A DNA stretch of 64,000 bases from Amborella trichopoda (lineage: Eukaryota > Streptophyta > Magnoliopsida > Amborellales > Amborellaceae). The notes under the pieces are model-generated. The model was not told the origin of the DNA, searched no databases, and saw only the letters and a list, made by a program, of their open reading frames with translations. Below, one piece after another: positions 10,036 to 22,400 of the stretch. The stretch is taken from NCBI RefSeq assembly GCF_000471905.2, contig NW_006500178.1, forward strand, positions 3,652,780 to 3,716,779, read 5' to 3'. The position numbers and the translations under genes were made by a program. Position 1 is the stretch's first letter. Each line of letters starts with the position of its first letter.

Positions 10036-11130
10036 CTTCTGGGTTTTTTTTTTGATAACTGTTGACATTTGTATTAATAAGAGAAGAGATACAAGATTAG
10101 TCCAAGGGAGCCTTAGGACCGAGGCTCGTGGTAAAAAAGAATTGGTCAAAAGACCATATACAAAATGGGGTTATAAAATATCCCCTTACACAGTATTCAG
10201 CACATGTACAAAAAAGATACTAGAAAAAAAGGGAAAAACAAAACCCTGGCCGTGAGAAGCACCAGTAAAGAAGTAGATAAAAGGCCCGACCCAAATAAAG
10301 CAGTGGTAGGGCGGCCTATACTTCTTCTTGGGCCAAGGCTCCGTCCTTGCCTAGCAGATCGTCGAATCTGTTCAATGTCCTCAAGATATGTGTCCATGAG
10401 ATAGGCGTTTTCCTGCAAAGATAGTCAATCTCATCATAAATAGGTGAAAGGTACCAAGGGGGGGGCGCAGTCCTGGAAGCCCAAGAGATAATGTTCCTTG
10501 CGTCGCCCTCCACAAAAAGGGAGTGTCCCCAAGATCAATCAAAACTCTGTAGACCTCTAAGGAGGGCCATAGATTCAGCAAACTGCGAGTCTTGGATGCC
10601 GAGGTATTCAGAGTAGGAGAAGAGAATGTTTTGATGGTGATCCCTAAAGACCCCTCCTACAACAGCGTGGCCTGGGTTACTTTAAAAAGCAGCCATCAAA
10701 ATTCAGTTTGATAGCTCCTTGGGGAGGGGGTTTCCAAAAAGAATTAAATTTGTTTTGCTTTGGATTGTGTAAGAGGATAAGCTCCCAATTGGTGAGGAAA
10801 GAGTCCATGGGGATAACGTTGAAAAGGAGGTGTTGTGACACCCAGAAGGTTACTAAGGAAGTACCCTTAAAGAACAGCGCAGGACCAGGGTTGACCATTC
10901 CCCAAAAAATACGGGCGTTTCTTTCAATCCAAATGGTTCAAGTTGTTGTAGCCACAGTTGCTTTCCAGAGGATTTTACCCGCCTTCGGCCAGTGAGCAGC
11001 CAAGTTTAATACAAAGAGATCCTTAACAATTGGGGGTACTACCCAAAGCACCCCGAACAGTTGAAGGATAAGACCCCATAAGTCGTGTGCCACATTCCAA
11101 TGCAGGAACAAGTGGTTATTAGTTATGGGG
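10036..11130 (-). mobile_element. LINE 3' end (element C): zf-RVT and RNase H remnant, poly(A) tail
   Basis: The minus strand carries the ORF2 C-terminus: 'PPPQGAIKLNFDG', 'GGVFRDHHQN', 'QFAESMALLRGLQS' and 'LFVEGDARNIISWAS', the plant LINE RNase H (RVT_3) signature. Upstream sequence to about 11130 matches the zinc-binding zf-RVT region in style. The 3' UTR ends in a poly(T) run on the plus strand at 10040-10051. Several stops show it is dead. The same 3' UTR ('GTTGACAT', 'GGGTTATAA', 'CCCCTTACAC') recurs at 39071-39222. Confidence 0.75.
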
Positions 11131-11847
11131 TTTTGAAGTTAAGAACGTGTAAAGAAATCAGGGTTTTGAATGTAGATGCTAAATCAGGGTTAAGATTCAA
11201 TGGAGTTATAATCGGTTAATTCTAGGAAAGACCTATGATTACTTTTAAGGTTTTAGTGGATTCTTAAGGGTAGTGTTTACTGGTTTGGAGGTTATAGAAA
11301 TAGTTAAAAAAAAAAAAAAGTGAGAGAAAAAAAGTAAGAAATGAGGAAGAATACTAAAGAATTCAAGAAAAGAAAAAGGGAAGAAAAAGAAAGGAGAGGA
11401 TGAAAGAATTTAGGGAAAGAAAAGAGATAAACGGAGAGGAAGAGAGTAAGAGGGGAAAGGAGAGAATAATTTTTGAAGATTAACTTGGAAAGAATAGACC
11501 TTGGGAGGTGCCATGAAGCCTTAACTATGCCATCAATCTAAGAATTCTAGTAGCCCTTCTCTAAGGGCTTCCTTTTCTTCACAAAGTTTTCAAAACAAGT
11601 CACCCATAAGGCCGGACTATCCGTCTCTCCCTTTTACATAACTTTAAACAGAATGACTTAATCGTAACTAAAATAATAAGGACTAAACTTTACAACTCCA
11701 AAAGGCATAAATACCCTTAGGTAACTAAAATAAATTAACAGATTGACAACCTTAGTTTTCACTCTCTAAAAATTATAAAAAAATTAATTCTCTAATGCCA
11801 TGGTGCTTTCATTACAGAATGTTAAGAAAATGAGAGGATGGGCAATG
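11131..11847. other. Purine-rich non-coding stretch
   Basis: No gene is seen. 11310-11480 is strongly purine-rich (AAAGAAAAAG, GGAGAGGA), and the rest is AT-rich sequence without motifs I recognise. Confidence 0.5.
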
Positions 11848-11852
11848 GAAAC

Positions 11853-12180
11853 TGTTAAAAGTCATTTTTAATTAAAGCCACAGGATCCAAGTCTCCTAAG
11901 TCTATTTGTATGGGCAGTTTTGTCCATAACATATTCTTTGGGCAGTTTTGTCCGTAACAAACTTGTTGGGCAGTTTTGTCCATTACATATTTGTTTTGGC
12001 AGTTTTGTTCATAACATAATTTTTTATTAATAATATAAAAAGTTAAGAGGTGCATGAGGATTGATTTTTAATCCTTTCACATGTCTCTCATATCTCTCTC
12101 TTTTCTCTTTCTGTCTCTCGTCTCAGATATCTCTCTCTGCTTTTTCTCTTTTCTCTCTTCGCTCTTTAGATTCTCCGACA
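11853..12180 (+). repeat. 5' LTR of copia element 1
   Basis: The 328-bp LTR begins TGTTAAAAGTCATTT and ends TCCGACA, directly followed by the PBS. It contains a four-copy tandem repeat and a CT-rich 3' third. Confidence 0.85.
11915..12025 (+). repeat. Four-copy 27-28 bp tandem repeat in the 5' LTR
   Basis: The phrase GGGCAGTTTTGTCCATAACA and variants occur four times in a row. The 3' LTR of the same element has only two copies (14632-14690), so the array changed after or during insertion. Confidence 0.85.
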
Positions 12181-12196
12181 TGGTATTAGAGCAAAC
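12181..12196 (+). other. Primer binding site of copia element 1
   Basis: TGGTATTAGAGCAAAC directly follows the 5' LTR and resembles the complement of the initiator-Met tRNA 3' end (TGGTATCAGAGC) with one change. Confidence 0.85.
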
Positions 12197-12639
12197 TCCT
12201 TAATACTTGCCTCTATCATCTTTGTCATTCTTTCTCTGTCTTCTTTGCCCTAGTTTGTTTTTTATTTTTTTAATCATAAAACCCTAGGACTGTTCGATCT
12301 AAATCCTACTGTTGTTTCCTAGGGTTGTGTGTGTAGAAGGCCATGTGGATCTGTTGTTAGTGTGGTGATGCTGATGTGTAGACCAAAATCTATAAAGAGA
12401 TCGTGACTCAGTTTCAAGTTACTGCTAGTCTATGTTACTGTGTGTGTTCTCTCTTTCGATATATACAGAGATATCGTGACCTAGTTTTAATAATGGCAGC
12501 CTAATGAAGGTCAATGTGTTCAATGTGGTGTTGCCCTAATTCGTTCAAGTTGAGAACGTGACTACATCTGGAATATAAGTATTTCTCTCCTCTTTAAGTG
12601 GTTCCTAACATTGTACTAGGCTTGTGGGAGCGATTGAAA

Positions 12640-14514
12640 TTTGCCGATCCTGTCGTCCTCTTTCCCCTTTATTTTATATGCTCATGGACAAAGAAATTAA
12701 ATCTAGAATCCTTAGTCTTCTAAAAAATGAAGAGGTACAAAGCACCTCGGTAAAGTTAAATGAATCCAATTATGTTGTATGGGCTCAATTTGTCAAAGTA
12801 TCCCTTATTGCAAGGGGGAACTGAAATACTTGACTAAAGACAAGCCTAGTAAACCTGATAGTAGATATGAAGAGTGGATGACTGAGAGTTATATAATTGT
12901 GATCTAGTTGTGGAGTTGTATGGAATCCAGTTCAAGTGGTTATATTTGTGGCTGCCAACAGGGGATGGCTGTTGTGGCAACTTGATGTCAAGAATGTTTT
13001 ACTCGCTGGTACTTTATAAGAAGAGGTGTATAGCGGGAGTTGGATGGATGTGTAAGTTGAAGAAAGCCATTAATGGCCCGAAATATTCTCCATTGGCATG
13101 GCTTGCAAAGTTCAGTGAAATTTTTATAGCATATGGATTTCGGGCGTAGTCATGCCGATCATTTAGTATTTATTTGGAAACTAGACTCTGGAATAATTGT
13201 TTTAGTTGTCTATGTTGATGATATTGTTGTTACTGACAATGATCAAGAAGGAATCAGTCATTCGAAGAGACATCTAAAGCAATATGTTCAGAGTAAGGAT
13301 TTAGGCCAGCTAAGGTATTTTCTAGGAATTGAAGTAGTTAGATCAAAGCATGGCATTAGTTTGTCTCCAAGGAAAGACATGACCAATTTTTGATAGAAAC
13401 TGGAATGTTGGGTGCTAGATCAGTGGATACGCTTGGCTGTTCAAGGTAATTGTATGAGGTTCTAGGAAGGTACATAAATCTGGTAGGCAGGCTGTTTTAT
13501 CTGACCATCACCAGGGCTGATATTGTTGTTGCAGTAAGTATTGTGAGTCGATTTATGAATTATTTGAGGATTCCTCATTGGGATGCAGTTCGTAGAATTT
13601 TAAGGTATCTGAAGGGAGCCCTAAGTCAGATGAAGATGTTGAGATGGATGAGTGGCAAGATAAGAAGAGATAGAATTTGAAATAAATGCATTTGGGAGAA
13701 TTTAGGCGTGGCACCAATAGGTGATAAAATGAGAGAAAGTAGACTTAGGTGAGCTGGCCATGTGCTGTGTAGACTCAGTACAACACTTGTTAGGAGGTGC
13801 GGGTTAGTTCAAGTAGAGGGCTCAAAAAGGGCAAGGTATGGGCCTGAAAGAACACAGTTGGTGAGAAAATATATGGGGACTTATGGCCTCATGGAGGGTA
13901 TGGCTCTTAATAGAGCAAAATGGGGGACTAGGATTCGTGTAGTCGATCCCAATTAGTTGGGAAAAGGCTTTGATGATGATGATGAAGGGAGCCCCAGGTC
14001 GTGGTTTGAGTTACAAGCCAAATAATCATTTAGCCATTGAAAGTTACTCGGATGTTGATTGGGCAGGTTCACCATCTAATAGGTGGTCTACCACAAATTA
14101 TTGTACATTTATTGGTGCAAATTTGGTAACATGGATAAGCAAAAGCCGAGTGTTATGGCTAGATCTAGTGCAGAGGCTGAATACAGAGCGATGTCACATA
14201 CTATGTGCGAATTTTGTTCGGCTAAAAACGCTGATGCAGTAGATGGGGTCTACTGTTGTTGAACCTATGAAGATGTATTGCTATAATAAAGCTACTATCT
14301 CTATAGCTAGTAACCTAGTGTTTCATGTATGACCAAGCATATTATAGCAAACTGTCATTTTATTGGAGACAAAGTTGCTAGTAAGCAGATGGCTACTACA
14401 TATGCGACATCTAAGGATCATCTGGCATACATCTTCACCAAAAGGCTTGGTCATAATGTGTTCCAAACAATTTGTTCCAAGCTGGGCATGGGCAACATTT
14501 ATGCTCTAGCTTGA
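12640..14514 (+). pseudogene. copia gag-pol remnant (element 1)
   Basis: Gag starts near 12690 with 'LNESNYVVWAQFVKVSLIARG', the LNG.NY..W start of copia gag. From 12950 reverse transcriptase follows ('WQLDVKNVLLAG', 'VYVDDIVVTDND', 'KDLGQLRYFLGIEVV'), then 'YLTITRADIVVAVSIVSRFM' and, after an inserted RTE LINE, RNase H ('YSDVDWAGSPSNRWSTTNYC', 'LGHNVFQTICSKLGM' at the end). Protease and integrase are deleted between 12900 and 12940. Stops and frameshifts are frequent. It is not functional. Confidence 0.85.
13622..13982 (+). mobile_element. RTE-type LINE, 5'-truncated, inserted in copia element 1
   Basis: The 361-bp insert encodes the extreme C-terminus of plant RTE ORF ('LRWMSGKIRRDRI', 'GVAPIGDKMRESRLR', 'AKWGTRIRVVDPN') and ends in the family-typical TTGATGATGATGA tail. 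It is flanked by a perfect 12-bp duplication TGAAGGGAGCCC (13610-13621 and 13983-13994). The copia RNase H reading resumes directly after it, so it is younger than the copia insertion. Confidence 0.92.
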
Positions 14515-14521
14515 GGGGGAG

Positions 14522-14849
14522 TGTTGAAAATCATTTGTTCTTAAAATCCTAGGATCTAAGTGTCCTAAGTCTATAGGGCCCATGTCTAGGGGGGAGTGTT
14601 AAAAATCATTTATGCTCCAACATACAATATGTTTTGTCCATAACATATTTGTATGGGCAGTTTTGTCCAATAACATATTTTCAAAAAATAGCATATAAAG
14701 TTATGAGGTGAATGAGAGTTGGTTTTTGAGCCTTACGTCAACCTTTTCTCTCTCACGCGTCTCTCATATCTCTCGCTCTCTCTCACATCTCTCATATCTC
14801 TCTTCTTTTTCTCTCTCGTTTCTCATTTCTCTCTTTAGATTTTGTGTCA
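14522..14849 (+). repeat. 3' LTR of copia element 1
   Basis: Begins TGTTGAAAATCATTTG right after the polypurine tract (14512-14521) and ends TTGTGTCA before the GAAAC duplication. It carries an internal partial duplication of its own start (TGTTAAAAATCATTTATG near 14597), absent from the 5' LTR. Confidence 0.85.
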
Positions 14850-15222
14850 GAAACATTTGCAAAAGGGCTGGGGACATCAATAGAAAGGAGGTAACTAGCA
14901 GTTGACAATAGATTGTGGTGAGAGAAAGGAACAATACAGAAAGATCACAATAACTGTGGGAAAGAAGTGGAAGAAGATGGTTTGAGGATGTGGAGGAACA
15001 AGATAAAAACAGCATTATGGAGAACTATAGCAGTCTGAAAGCCCATCTGACAATATTTTGGAAAGGTTTTCAATGTTATACTGAACTAGTCCAAGCAGGT
15101 GTATGGGAGCATTTGCATCTCTAGATAGAGGTCAATACCCCCTCAGGAAGTGCCCTAATTGTATGGCAAATTTTGGCATATCGATTACGCCTTTAAGCTC
15201 TTGAGTACGCATTGAAGCAAGG

Positions 15223-15471
15223 ATGTCATGTTATGCATTGTATTTCGTTGCATACACACATAGTGGGTGCGATCATGTTGACTTGCGAATGCTTCATCGA
15301 ATGATAGTGGATAACATGTTGAGAAACTATTTCATTCTAGCTTTCAGGGCGTGCTCAGGTCTCAAAAGTATTAAAGTTGGTAAGGAGCTCTATGCTCATT
15401 CTATGATGACTGCTCCCTCATTGGACTTTCTCAGTTGGAAATTTCTTATTGACTATGTGTGCAAAATATGA
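15223..15471 (+). pseudogene. PPR-like fragment, plus strand
   Basis: An 82-codon open stretch reads 'MIVDNMLRNYFILAFRACSG', 'LKSIKVGKELYAHSMMT' and 'KFLIDYVCKI', matching the PPR pattern FTL..VL.ACS.L..I..GK..HA..........LIDMYCK. No neighbouring repeats stay in frame and no start region is visible, so it appears to be a relic. Function of the family is organellar RNA binding. Assignment is by motif spacing only, and it differs in sequence from the PPR-like relic at 5836-6335. Confidence 0.45.
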
Positions 15472-16310
15472 TGAGTTCGTAGTCGGATGAAAGGTATCTA
15501 TTACATTTAATTGGATGCATGATTGGGATATCTCATGGATAGCGTGCTCGCATGCTATGTGGATTGGGTATGGGGAAGATGCTTTTTCTGAGAAGAGGAA
15601 ATTTGCTCTGTGGCGTTCACAGTATGATTGAACATGTGGACTGGATGGTGGCATGGTGTAGCTTGTTTAAGTAGGAGTATGTTACCACAAATAGAATGGC
15701 TTAGGAGAGAGAGTGCTCGAACGTATGGAGCATGTTTGTGCTGGAAAATAATTTAGAATATGAAAATAACACTACACAGTCCATCTTAAGAATATGAATC
15801 TGGGAGATTTTCTTGCCAATATATGTTTCATCTTCTATCATAAAAAATGCCACTTTTAGCTAAAGCTTCAGCAAATGACAACTCACGCTAGGAGACACCA
15901 TCCCAATGGTCCTTCCAAAAGCAAACTGATCTGTATGCTTTACATCAATCCGTATAATATTGCAATCCTTCACCCCTCAAAACCTTGTTACCATCCCATT
16001 GGAAAAACACATTTTCCTTCATGTGCTCATTGTGACTTCTATGTACCATTCAAACATAATCGATGGAAACTTAGTTGTTGATGCCTCTGTTATGTATAAA
16101 GTCCCTCTACATCCTTTCATTTTTCCATGCCATGTATGTATTAAATAGGATGGCATTAATCCAGTTCATGCTACCAAGTGACAAGAGACTAACGTTTCAA
16201 GAATGCTAATTACCCATTTTTCTTGTGTCAAACATATGCTATTTTCCCTTTTATTTAAAGCAAAAATATTTTAGATTTGGAGTGCTGAAATTTCAATTTT
16301 TATTATCCAG
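15472..16310 (+). other. End of a SIK1 intron, no gene seen
   Basis: AT-rich sequence leading to the acceptor TTATTATCCAG at 16301-16310. The kinase exon expected upstream (residues like EEYQIAYICREALK in relatives) was looked for and not found here or further left. Confidence 0.5.
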
Positions 16311-16401
16311 GGTCTTTCTTATTTGCACTCCATTTTCAAGGTTCACAGAGACATAAAAGGGGGTAACATTCTACTTACTGAACAAGGAGAGGTAAAGTTG
16401 G
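16311..16401 (+). CDS. SIK1: SIK1 exon: catalytic loop
   Basis: Encodes '[20 protein letters not shown]' and on to VKLG. It carries the catalytic Asp of HRD, the Lys two residues later and the Mg-binding Asn. Acceptor TCCAG, donor GTAAGC; ends after codon base 1. Confidence 0.95.
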
Positions 16402-19400
16402 GTAAGCGTTTCTGCACAATATTAGCTCAATATTAACTGCTAGATTTGTGTAATGATTCCTTTTGATTTTATTATAGCCATAAATTTCCATGGCTTCTCA
16501 AAATGCTTGAATTAAGTCTTGTCCAATGAGTAGTAGTTGACTTCAAATCCTCCATGCTTTTATATTGGCCATTCTATTGTAGATTAGCATTGATTCGGCA
16601 AGGGATGACCTCTGATTTTTAGTTCTCATTTCAAATTCTTTAGAAAGTGGGATAATGATGTCCAACTAATGGAGGGGAAGTATGAGGAAATCAGGGGGGA
16701 AAGGTGCATCAATAGGGAAAGAGGAAAAGAGGGACAATAATTAGAGGTAATAGGATGCATAAGTAGTTGGTGCTATGGTCATCTTGCCTCAAATTTACAC
16801 TGATACTGATTTGACAATTGTCAAATTCAGAAACAGAAATGTTTTGTAAAATATGATGAAAGTTAAGGTTCACAAAGGTCATGTGCATGAGGATTCGTAT
16901 CCACAGTGTAATTGACATTAATCTACTACTCTACCCGAGAGAGTGGCTCCTGTGAATTGTTTTTCAAAGTCTTTGTTTTTATTTGATTGTTTACTGGATC
17001 ATTCTTGTATGCTAACGTTTGGATTTATTTATAATGATGAAGACAGCTTTTTGACTTTAGCCGTTTCTTCTGTGTTGCATACTCAAACAGGTGATTTTGG
17101 TGTAGCGGCTCAGCTTACTAGAACTATGTCAAAACGCAACACGGTACATTTTCTCAAAAATTAGTTGCCATGGAATTTTTTTTACATTATTGAATAAAAA
17201 TTAATTTTTGTTAACTGTTAACTGGTCATTTCTTGCAATCTTTCTTCTAATGTTATTTCTTTTTAGCTTCCCTGTCCCTATTTTTTGGCTGTTAGTACTG
17301 GTTATTCCTTGCTATTGCATACAATTATGTTATATTGAATTTATGATCTCTGCTTGGTGCTTCTTAAACTAGCAAAAACTGGTAGTCCTTGAGCTGCCTG
17401 CTTGATTAACTCCAATAGATTGCTGTACTGTCAGCAGAAAGTAAATCTATGATTTCAAGCTTGGTATCTAGCTTTAAATTTTTCAATTTTCAGCTTCATT
17501 ATTGAAGCATACCGCTCCTCGAAGCCCTAAGTTTTTGGATGATATGAAGCTCTAATTAAAAATTTTCTTCAAGATCTACCATTCTTCTCTATGAATATTT
17601 CGAAATTTGGGCATCTCGGGCCTTAAGTCATGGTCTGCAGTGTGGTGAAAAAGTTAATTATATGTTTTACAATTTTTGTTTTCATTTGGGGTGGTGGTAG
17701 GGGGGGGGGTGGCGGGGGGTGGTGTTTTTTTTTCGGGGTGGGAGAATACTTGACTTGTATTATGTAGAAACTATTTCTTTTCCAGTGTACCAAACATATG
17801 CATTCCACAGGTTGGGTGCTCTTATAACTAAAGAAGTAAAAAAAATGGTCTATATGATAACTTCAGCTTTCCGAAATGGTAGATTCTGATGCACATCTAC
17901 TAAATTACAAAATAATGGCTTTATAATCCTATCGTGGCAGAAAAACAGTAGACTACTACTATACTAAGTACCCCTGGGGTCCACCTGCTGCCCCCTTCTA
18001 GGCCAGGGAATTGGCCACTTGGTTGGCCTTCTGCAAGATGTGTGTGAAGGTGACCCGGATGTTCCTGGAAAGATAAACGATGTGATCAAATAGGGGACTA
18101 ATCTTGAGGGGCATGGGGTTCTTTTAGAGGCCTAATATAACAGTCTTGGAGGCTTGGAGTCATCTTCAATGATGAGGGAATTATTTGCTTTCCCAGTTTG
18201 GCGTACCCTTTTCAGTCCTTGAGTAAGGCTATGGTTTCAGCCATTGCCAAGTCGACAATGCCAATGTGTCTGGAGGTAGAGAATAAGGTATTCCCCTAGT
18301 GGCCTCCTAGGATGCACCCCAAACTTGCTAGGCTGCGGTTCCGATGGAGCACCTGCCGATGTTCGACTGGATATGCCCATGGTCCTGTGGTCACCATAGG
18401 GTCAATCTTGAGATCGTTGAGGAACTGAAGTTAAGGACTTCACTCCACTTTGTGGCATAATCGCATGCCAAAAATCCATGAAGCCTTTGTAGCCTCTCAC
18501 CCACAAGATGATAGTAGATGTGATTCAGTCACGGATGGATAGAAGGGTGGATTCTTTACGTTCAAAGATATTGGCATTCCTTCCTTCCCATGTAGACCAG
18601 ACTGTTGCCAGAACCCAAGATCTCCATAAGAATCTTCCATCGGCTGGATACAGTAGCAGGAAGATTGCCTGGGACTGCTGTTGCGCTGTGCTTGGCATTA
18701 TCCATTCCCAGCTGAAAGTTTGTAGTAGGCCCGCCCAGAGTGGGGACGCAGCCCTACAGTGTAGGAATAGGCGGGTGTTGGATTCTTCATGGTTCAGGAA
18801 CTAGGCAACATTACTTTGAAGTTGATATGTTGTGAGTGCCCTATTAGATAGCACGATCTAGTTAAGTACTCATGTTGTGAAAGTGAATATTGAAAGCTCC
18901 TAGTTCTCTTTTAGTTGTGTTCAATTCTTTGAGGACTTAATTTATCCTTCTTTTCACTTAAAGGGCACTTTTTTATGTAATTAAAATTTATAATCAATAT
19001 AATATAATAGAGATGTCTGTGGAGGTCAATTTGAACTCCATAGGACTCTCTCTTGCTCTGGTCTTTCAAAAGTGGCTCTCCTACTCTTTCTTTCTAACCA
19101 AGATTTTGATATCTTTTTATTTGTTGTTCTTTTCACTTCTTCTTTCCTTGGTTGTTACTATATTTTTAACATGGTATTAGAACAAGGTTGCTTCGAGAGG
19201 TTTCTTTTGAAACTGTAAAGATGTGATTTGGCCGTGCGAAGGTCTCTAAAAGCCATATGGTCAGAAATGCTAGAGCTGAAGGAAAAAATATTGGAGGTAT
19301 GAATCCCTATATCTGAAAGAAGGTATGAAATGAAAAACCATAGTTTAACGGTTGCTTCATTGAGTTTAGATTTATTTATTTATTTTTAAAAAAGGTTTCT

Positions 19401-22400
19401 TCGTTGAGTTTGGATGCGAGATCAGAAATCCTAGACTGGTTGGTATGATTTGATGTTGTCTATTGTGGACTCTTTAAATGGATTGAACCATTGTTTGTGA
19501 TTTGTGAAACTTAAAGTCTTTTTCATGATCTCTAGTATGGATGATCTGGGGTTCCTGTTCAAAGTGTTTTTGAGTGGCTGATTGTTGTGATCAACGTGTT
19601 TTCTTTGGTGTTTTTTAGGCTGTTTTGTGGTCAATATGTGTACGAGTGATTCAGGCTATTCTTCCAACTTCACTGGTACTCTAGTGTAACTTCTCATATG
19701 GGTATATCCATGGAGATAACCCTGGAATGCAGATTACTATTGTCTAGATCGATGGGATAAATTATTTAGAGTAGTCACAGACTGCTAATATGTTTATTCG
19801 TGGAAGAGGCAAGTTGGGGTATATCTGTGGTAAGATTAATGAACCTGATGAAACATATCCTTCCAATGAGAAGTTGGAATTGAAAATCTGTCTTTTTATA
19901 TCTCGGTTATTACACTCGATGCAACCATCGATTAGTAGAGCTTTTTTTATTCTTCAAACCCCGAGTGAGATTTGGGATTCTGTACATCGAATCTCAAAGC
20001 AAGAATGTGGTTCTAGTGTACCAAGGTATGAAATTTCCCATCTTCAACAGTGAAAGAGGTATCTTGTAATCTATTTTTCATTACTTTGTAGTATGTGGGA
20101 GGAGTTGGACAACTATTCAAGGTCTTTTTAAAGAAACATGTTGGATCTAGTTGATGGCCAGCTACATTCAATCGTCCAGCTCAGTTTAATGCTCATAATG
20201 CTTCATTCGTAGGGAATTCAGCTGCTACTAGTAGAGATCAGCCAATACAAAATGCAATCCAATCTTTGCTTTTTACTGCAAAAGAGATGGCACTAATCCC
20301 TAACAAGGAGATTGAAGGTCTTCGCTATTGTTCTCACAATCAGATGCCCATCCGCAACCTTTACTTTATCCTTTACACTATTAGGTCCTCATGTTTCTGC
20401 TAATCCTGTCTCCCCTACTTCATCTAGACAATCGCGGATTATTGATTCAAGAGCATCAGATCACATGACCAATGCATATTCCTTGTTTTCTTCCCATTCT
20501 CTTTGTTTTGTTACATACAAACTTAGGATAGTTGATGGGTCTTTAACCTCTATAACTGGAAAAGGAATTATAAATATTTCTCTTCAGATGTCATTGTCAT
20601 CAGCTGTTCATATTCCAGCTTCGCTACAAACTTAATGCCTATCAATCACAAACCAAGAGTCTTATTTGTAGTGTGACCTTCTTTCCTCCCGATCTTATTT
20701 TTCAGGATCTGGGTACAGGGAAGGTGATTGGTAGCAGCCATGATGTTGGTGGTCTTTACATTCTAGACTCGACAATAACTACCTCTCAAGCTCAACAGTC
20801 CAGCTCTAGTGTTAATAAAGATCAAATTTGATAGTGGCAATTGAAAGGTGTGGCTATGTGGAATTAAATGCTATATATTAAAAACTTTCTTCTTTCCTTC
20901 ATTATTGAATCTGAATTCCACTTACAAGTTCCACAATTTGCTGTTGTACATGTAAACTAAAACCCTAAATACAACCCAAGACTTATTTTTTACTGCCAGA
21001 ACAAATATACACAATCCAGGAATAAAAACCAATCTTCCAGTAACAATTTAAGTACAAATTATATTCTTAGAAAGTCACAATAAACATGGAAATATGATTG
21101 AAAAATGACAGCAAGACTTACTCGATTGTGCCTAGGGTGACCCCCGTAGGACTTGCTACACCCCACACCCTATTTCCTGACCGATGACACACTTTTTGTC
21201 CTATTGGTCTTGCTGGAATTTCAGAGCCAAGAAGCTTGTTTAGGCAGCACCTCTCAATCTAGGGTTTAGAGAGCATCAAAATGCAATTAGGGGTTTACTA
21301 GAACCCTTAGGAACAGATTAGGGCGTGCCACAAAAGGCACCTCTCTTTTCTTGGGCTGGGCATGCCTCACTCTCTCACCAAACCCTATCTAGGGTTTTAT
21401 TGCATATGGCATGCCACCCTAAGATTGTTCCCTTTAAGGGTGGCGTGCCCTCTTAGAGAGAGAGGAGAGAGAAAAAGACAACAAAAGATGAGAGAGAGAT
21501 AGAGGCTTGTTTGGGATGTGGAGGGGAGATAGAGTGAGAGAGACTCAATTGTGTAGAGAATTAGAAGGGGGGTTCACCTCCTTTTAAAGGCCACATGACC
21601 TCCCTTAGGTATATGCCTATCAAATGACTCTCACCTTGACCAATAGGAATTTAAGAAATTTTTGAGGTGAGAGAGAATAAAACCTGAGCCACCCAACCCT
21701 TTTCAACCATCACGATGGGAGGAATATTAGGAACGTTATCCTAATATTTGACCTATATCCACTTTTAGTCCAATTAGGATTAAAACAATCTAAAACCTTC
21801 TAGAACTTCCTAATATCTCTTTTAAAATTGTAGAAGTCAAAAGATAATATAATTTGGTCAAAACTAGCTCCCACAAAAATAGGCACATAATCTTTACTTT
21901 TAAAATATTATCTATAACTAACTTATCTTAAAACATAATGTTTTAACAAAAACTTATGGAAAAAGGAAGGGGGCGTGCCACCCCTGACATGGGAGCCCCC
22001 ATGAACCCCACGCCCACCCATGAGGTATGGCACACATGTGGGGCTCTTGGATCCAACCCCACATGTTGCTTTCCTTTATCCCATAACTATGAAAATACCC
22101 TTTTCAAAAAATATACAGTAGAAAATTTTAAAAATTCTAAAAATTTATAAAATTCTCATAAAGATTTCTAATACTAAAAATAAAATATCTAGAAGTGGAT
22201 TGTACCAATGGGTCATATCAAATGACTATAAGGGCAGTCCACCGGACCCTACTGTCTTCTCAAACCAACTCCACATAATCCATGACCCACATAATCAATG
22301 CAGGAGCTCATAATTGGCTCATCGAAGTTTGGCAATAAACAGTAGAACCACAATCCTAGAATGTGAGTTACAATTTGCCCCCCCTCCCCCTTAAGAGCAA

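Larger units (their letters stand above)
11848..14854 (+). mobile_element. Ty1/copia element 1, decayed, with perfect 5-bp target duplication
   Basis: The element runs from 11853 to 14849 (2997 bp) between two copies of GAAAC (11848-11852 and 14850-14854). It has TG...CA LTRs, a PBS at 12181, and a purine tract GAGGGGGAG directly before the 3' LTR. Inside are a gag piece, reverse transcriptase and RNase H remnants with stops and large deletions; integrase is missing. An RTE LINE sits in its RNase H region. The gene order gag, RT, RNase H and the RT motif YVDDI place it in copia. Confidence 0.9.

Noticed and set aside
13970..14242. Open frame beginning MMMMMKGAPG
   Set aside because: It is the RTE tail reading through the target duplication into copia RNase H, not a gene.
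14764..15015. Minus-strand frame over the CT-rich LTR end
   Set aside because: It is driven by simple sequence of the copia LTR and has no domain.
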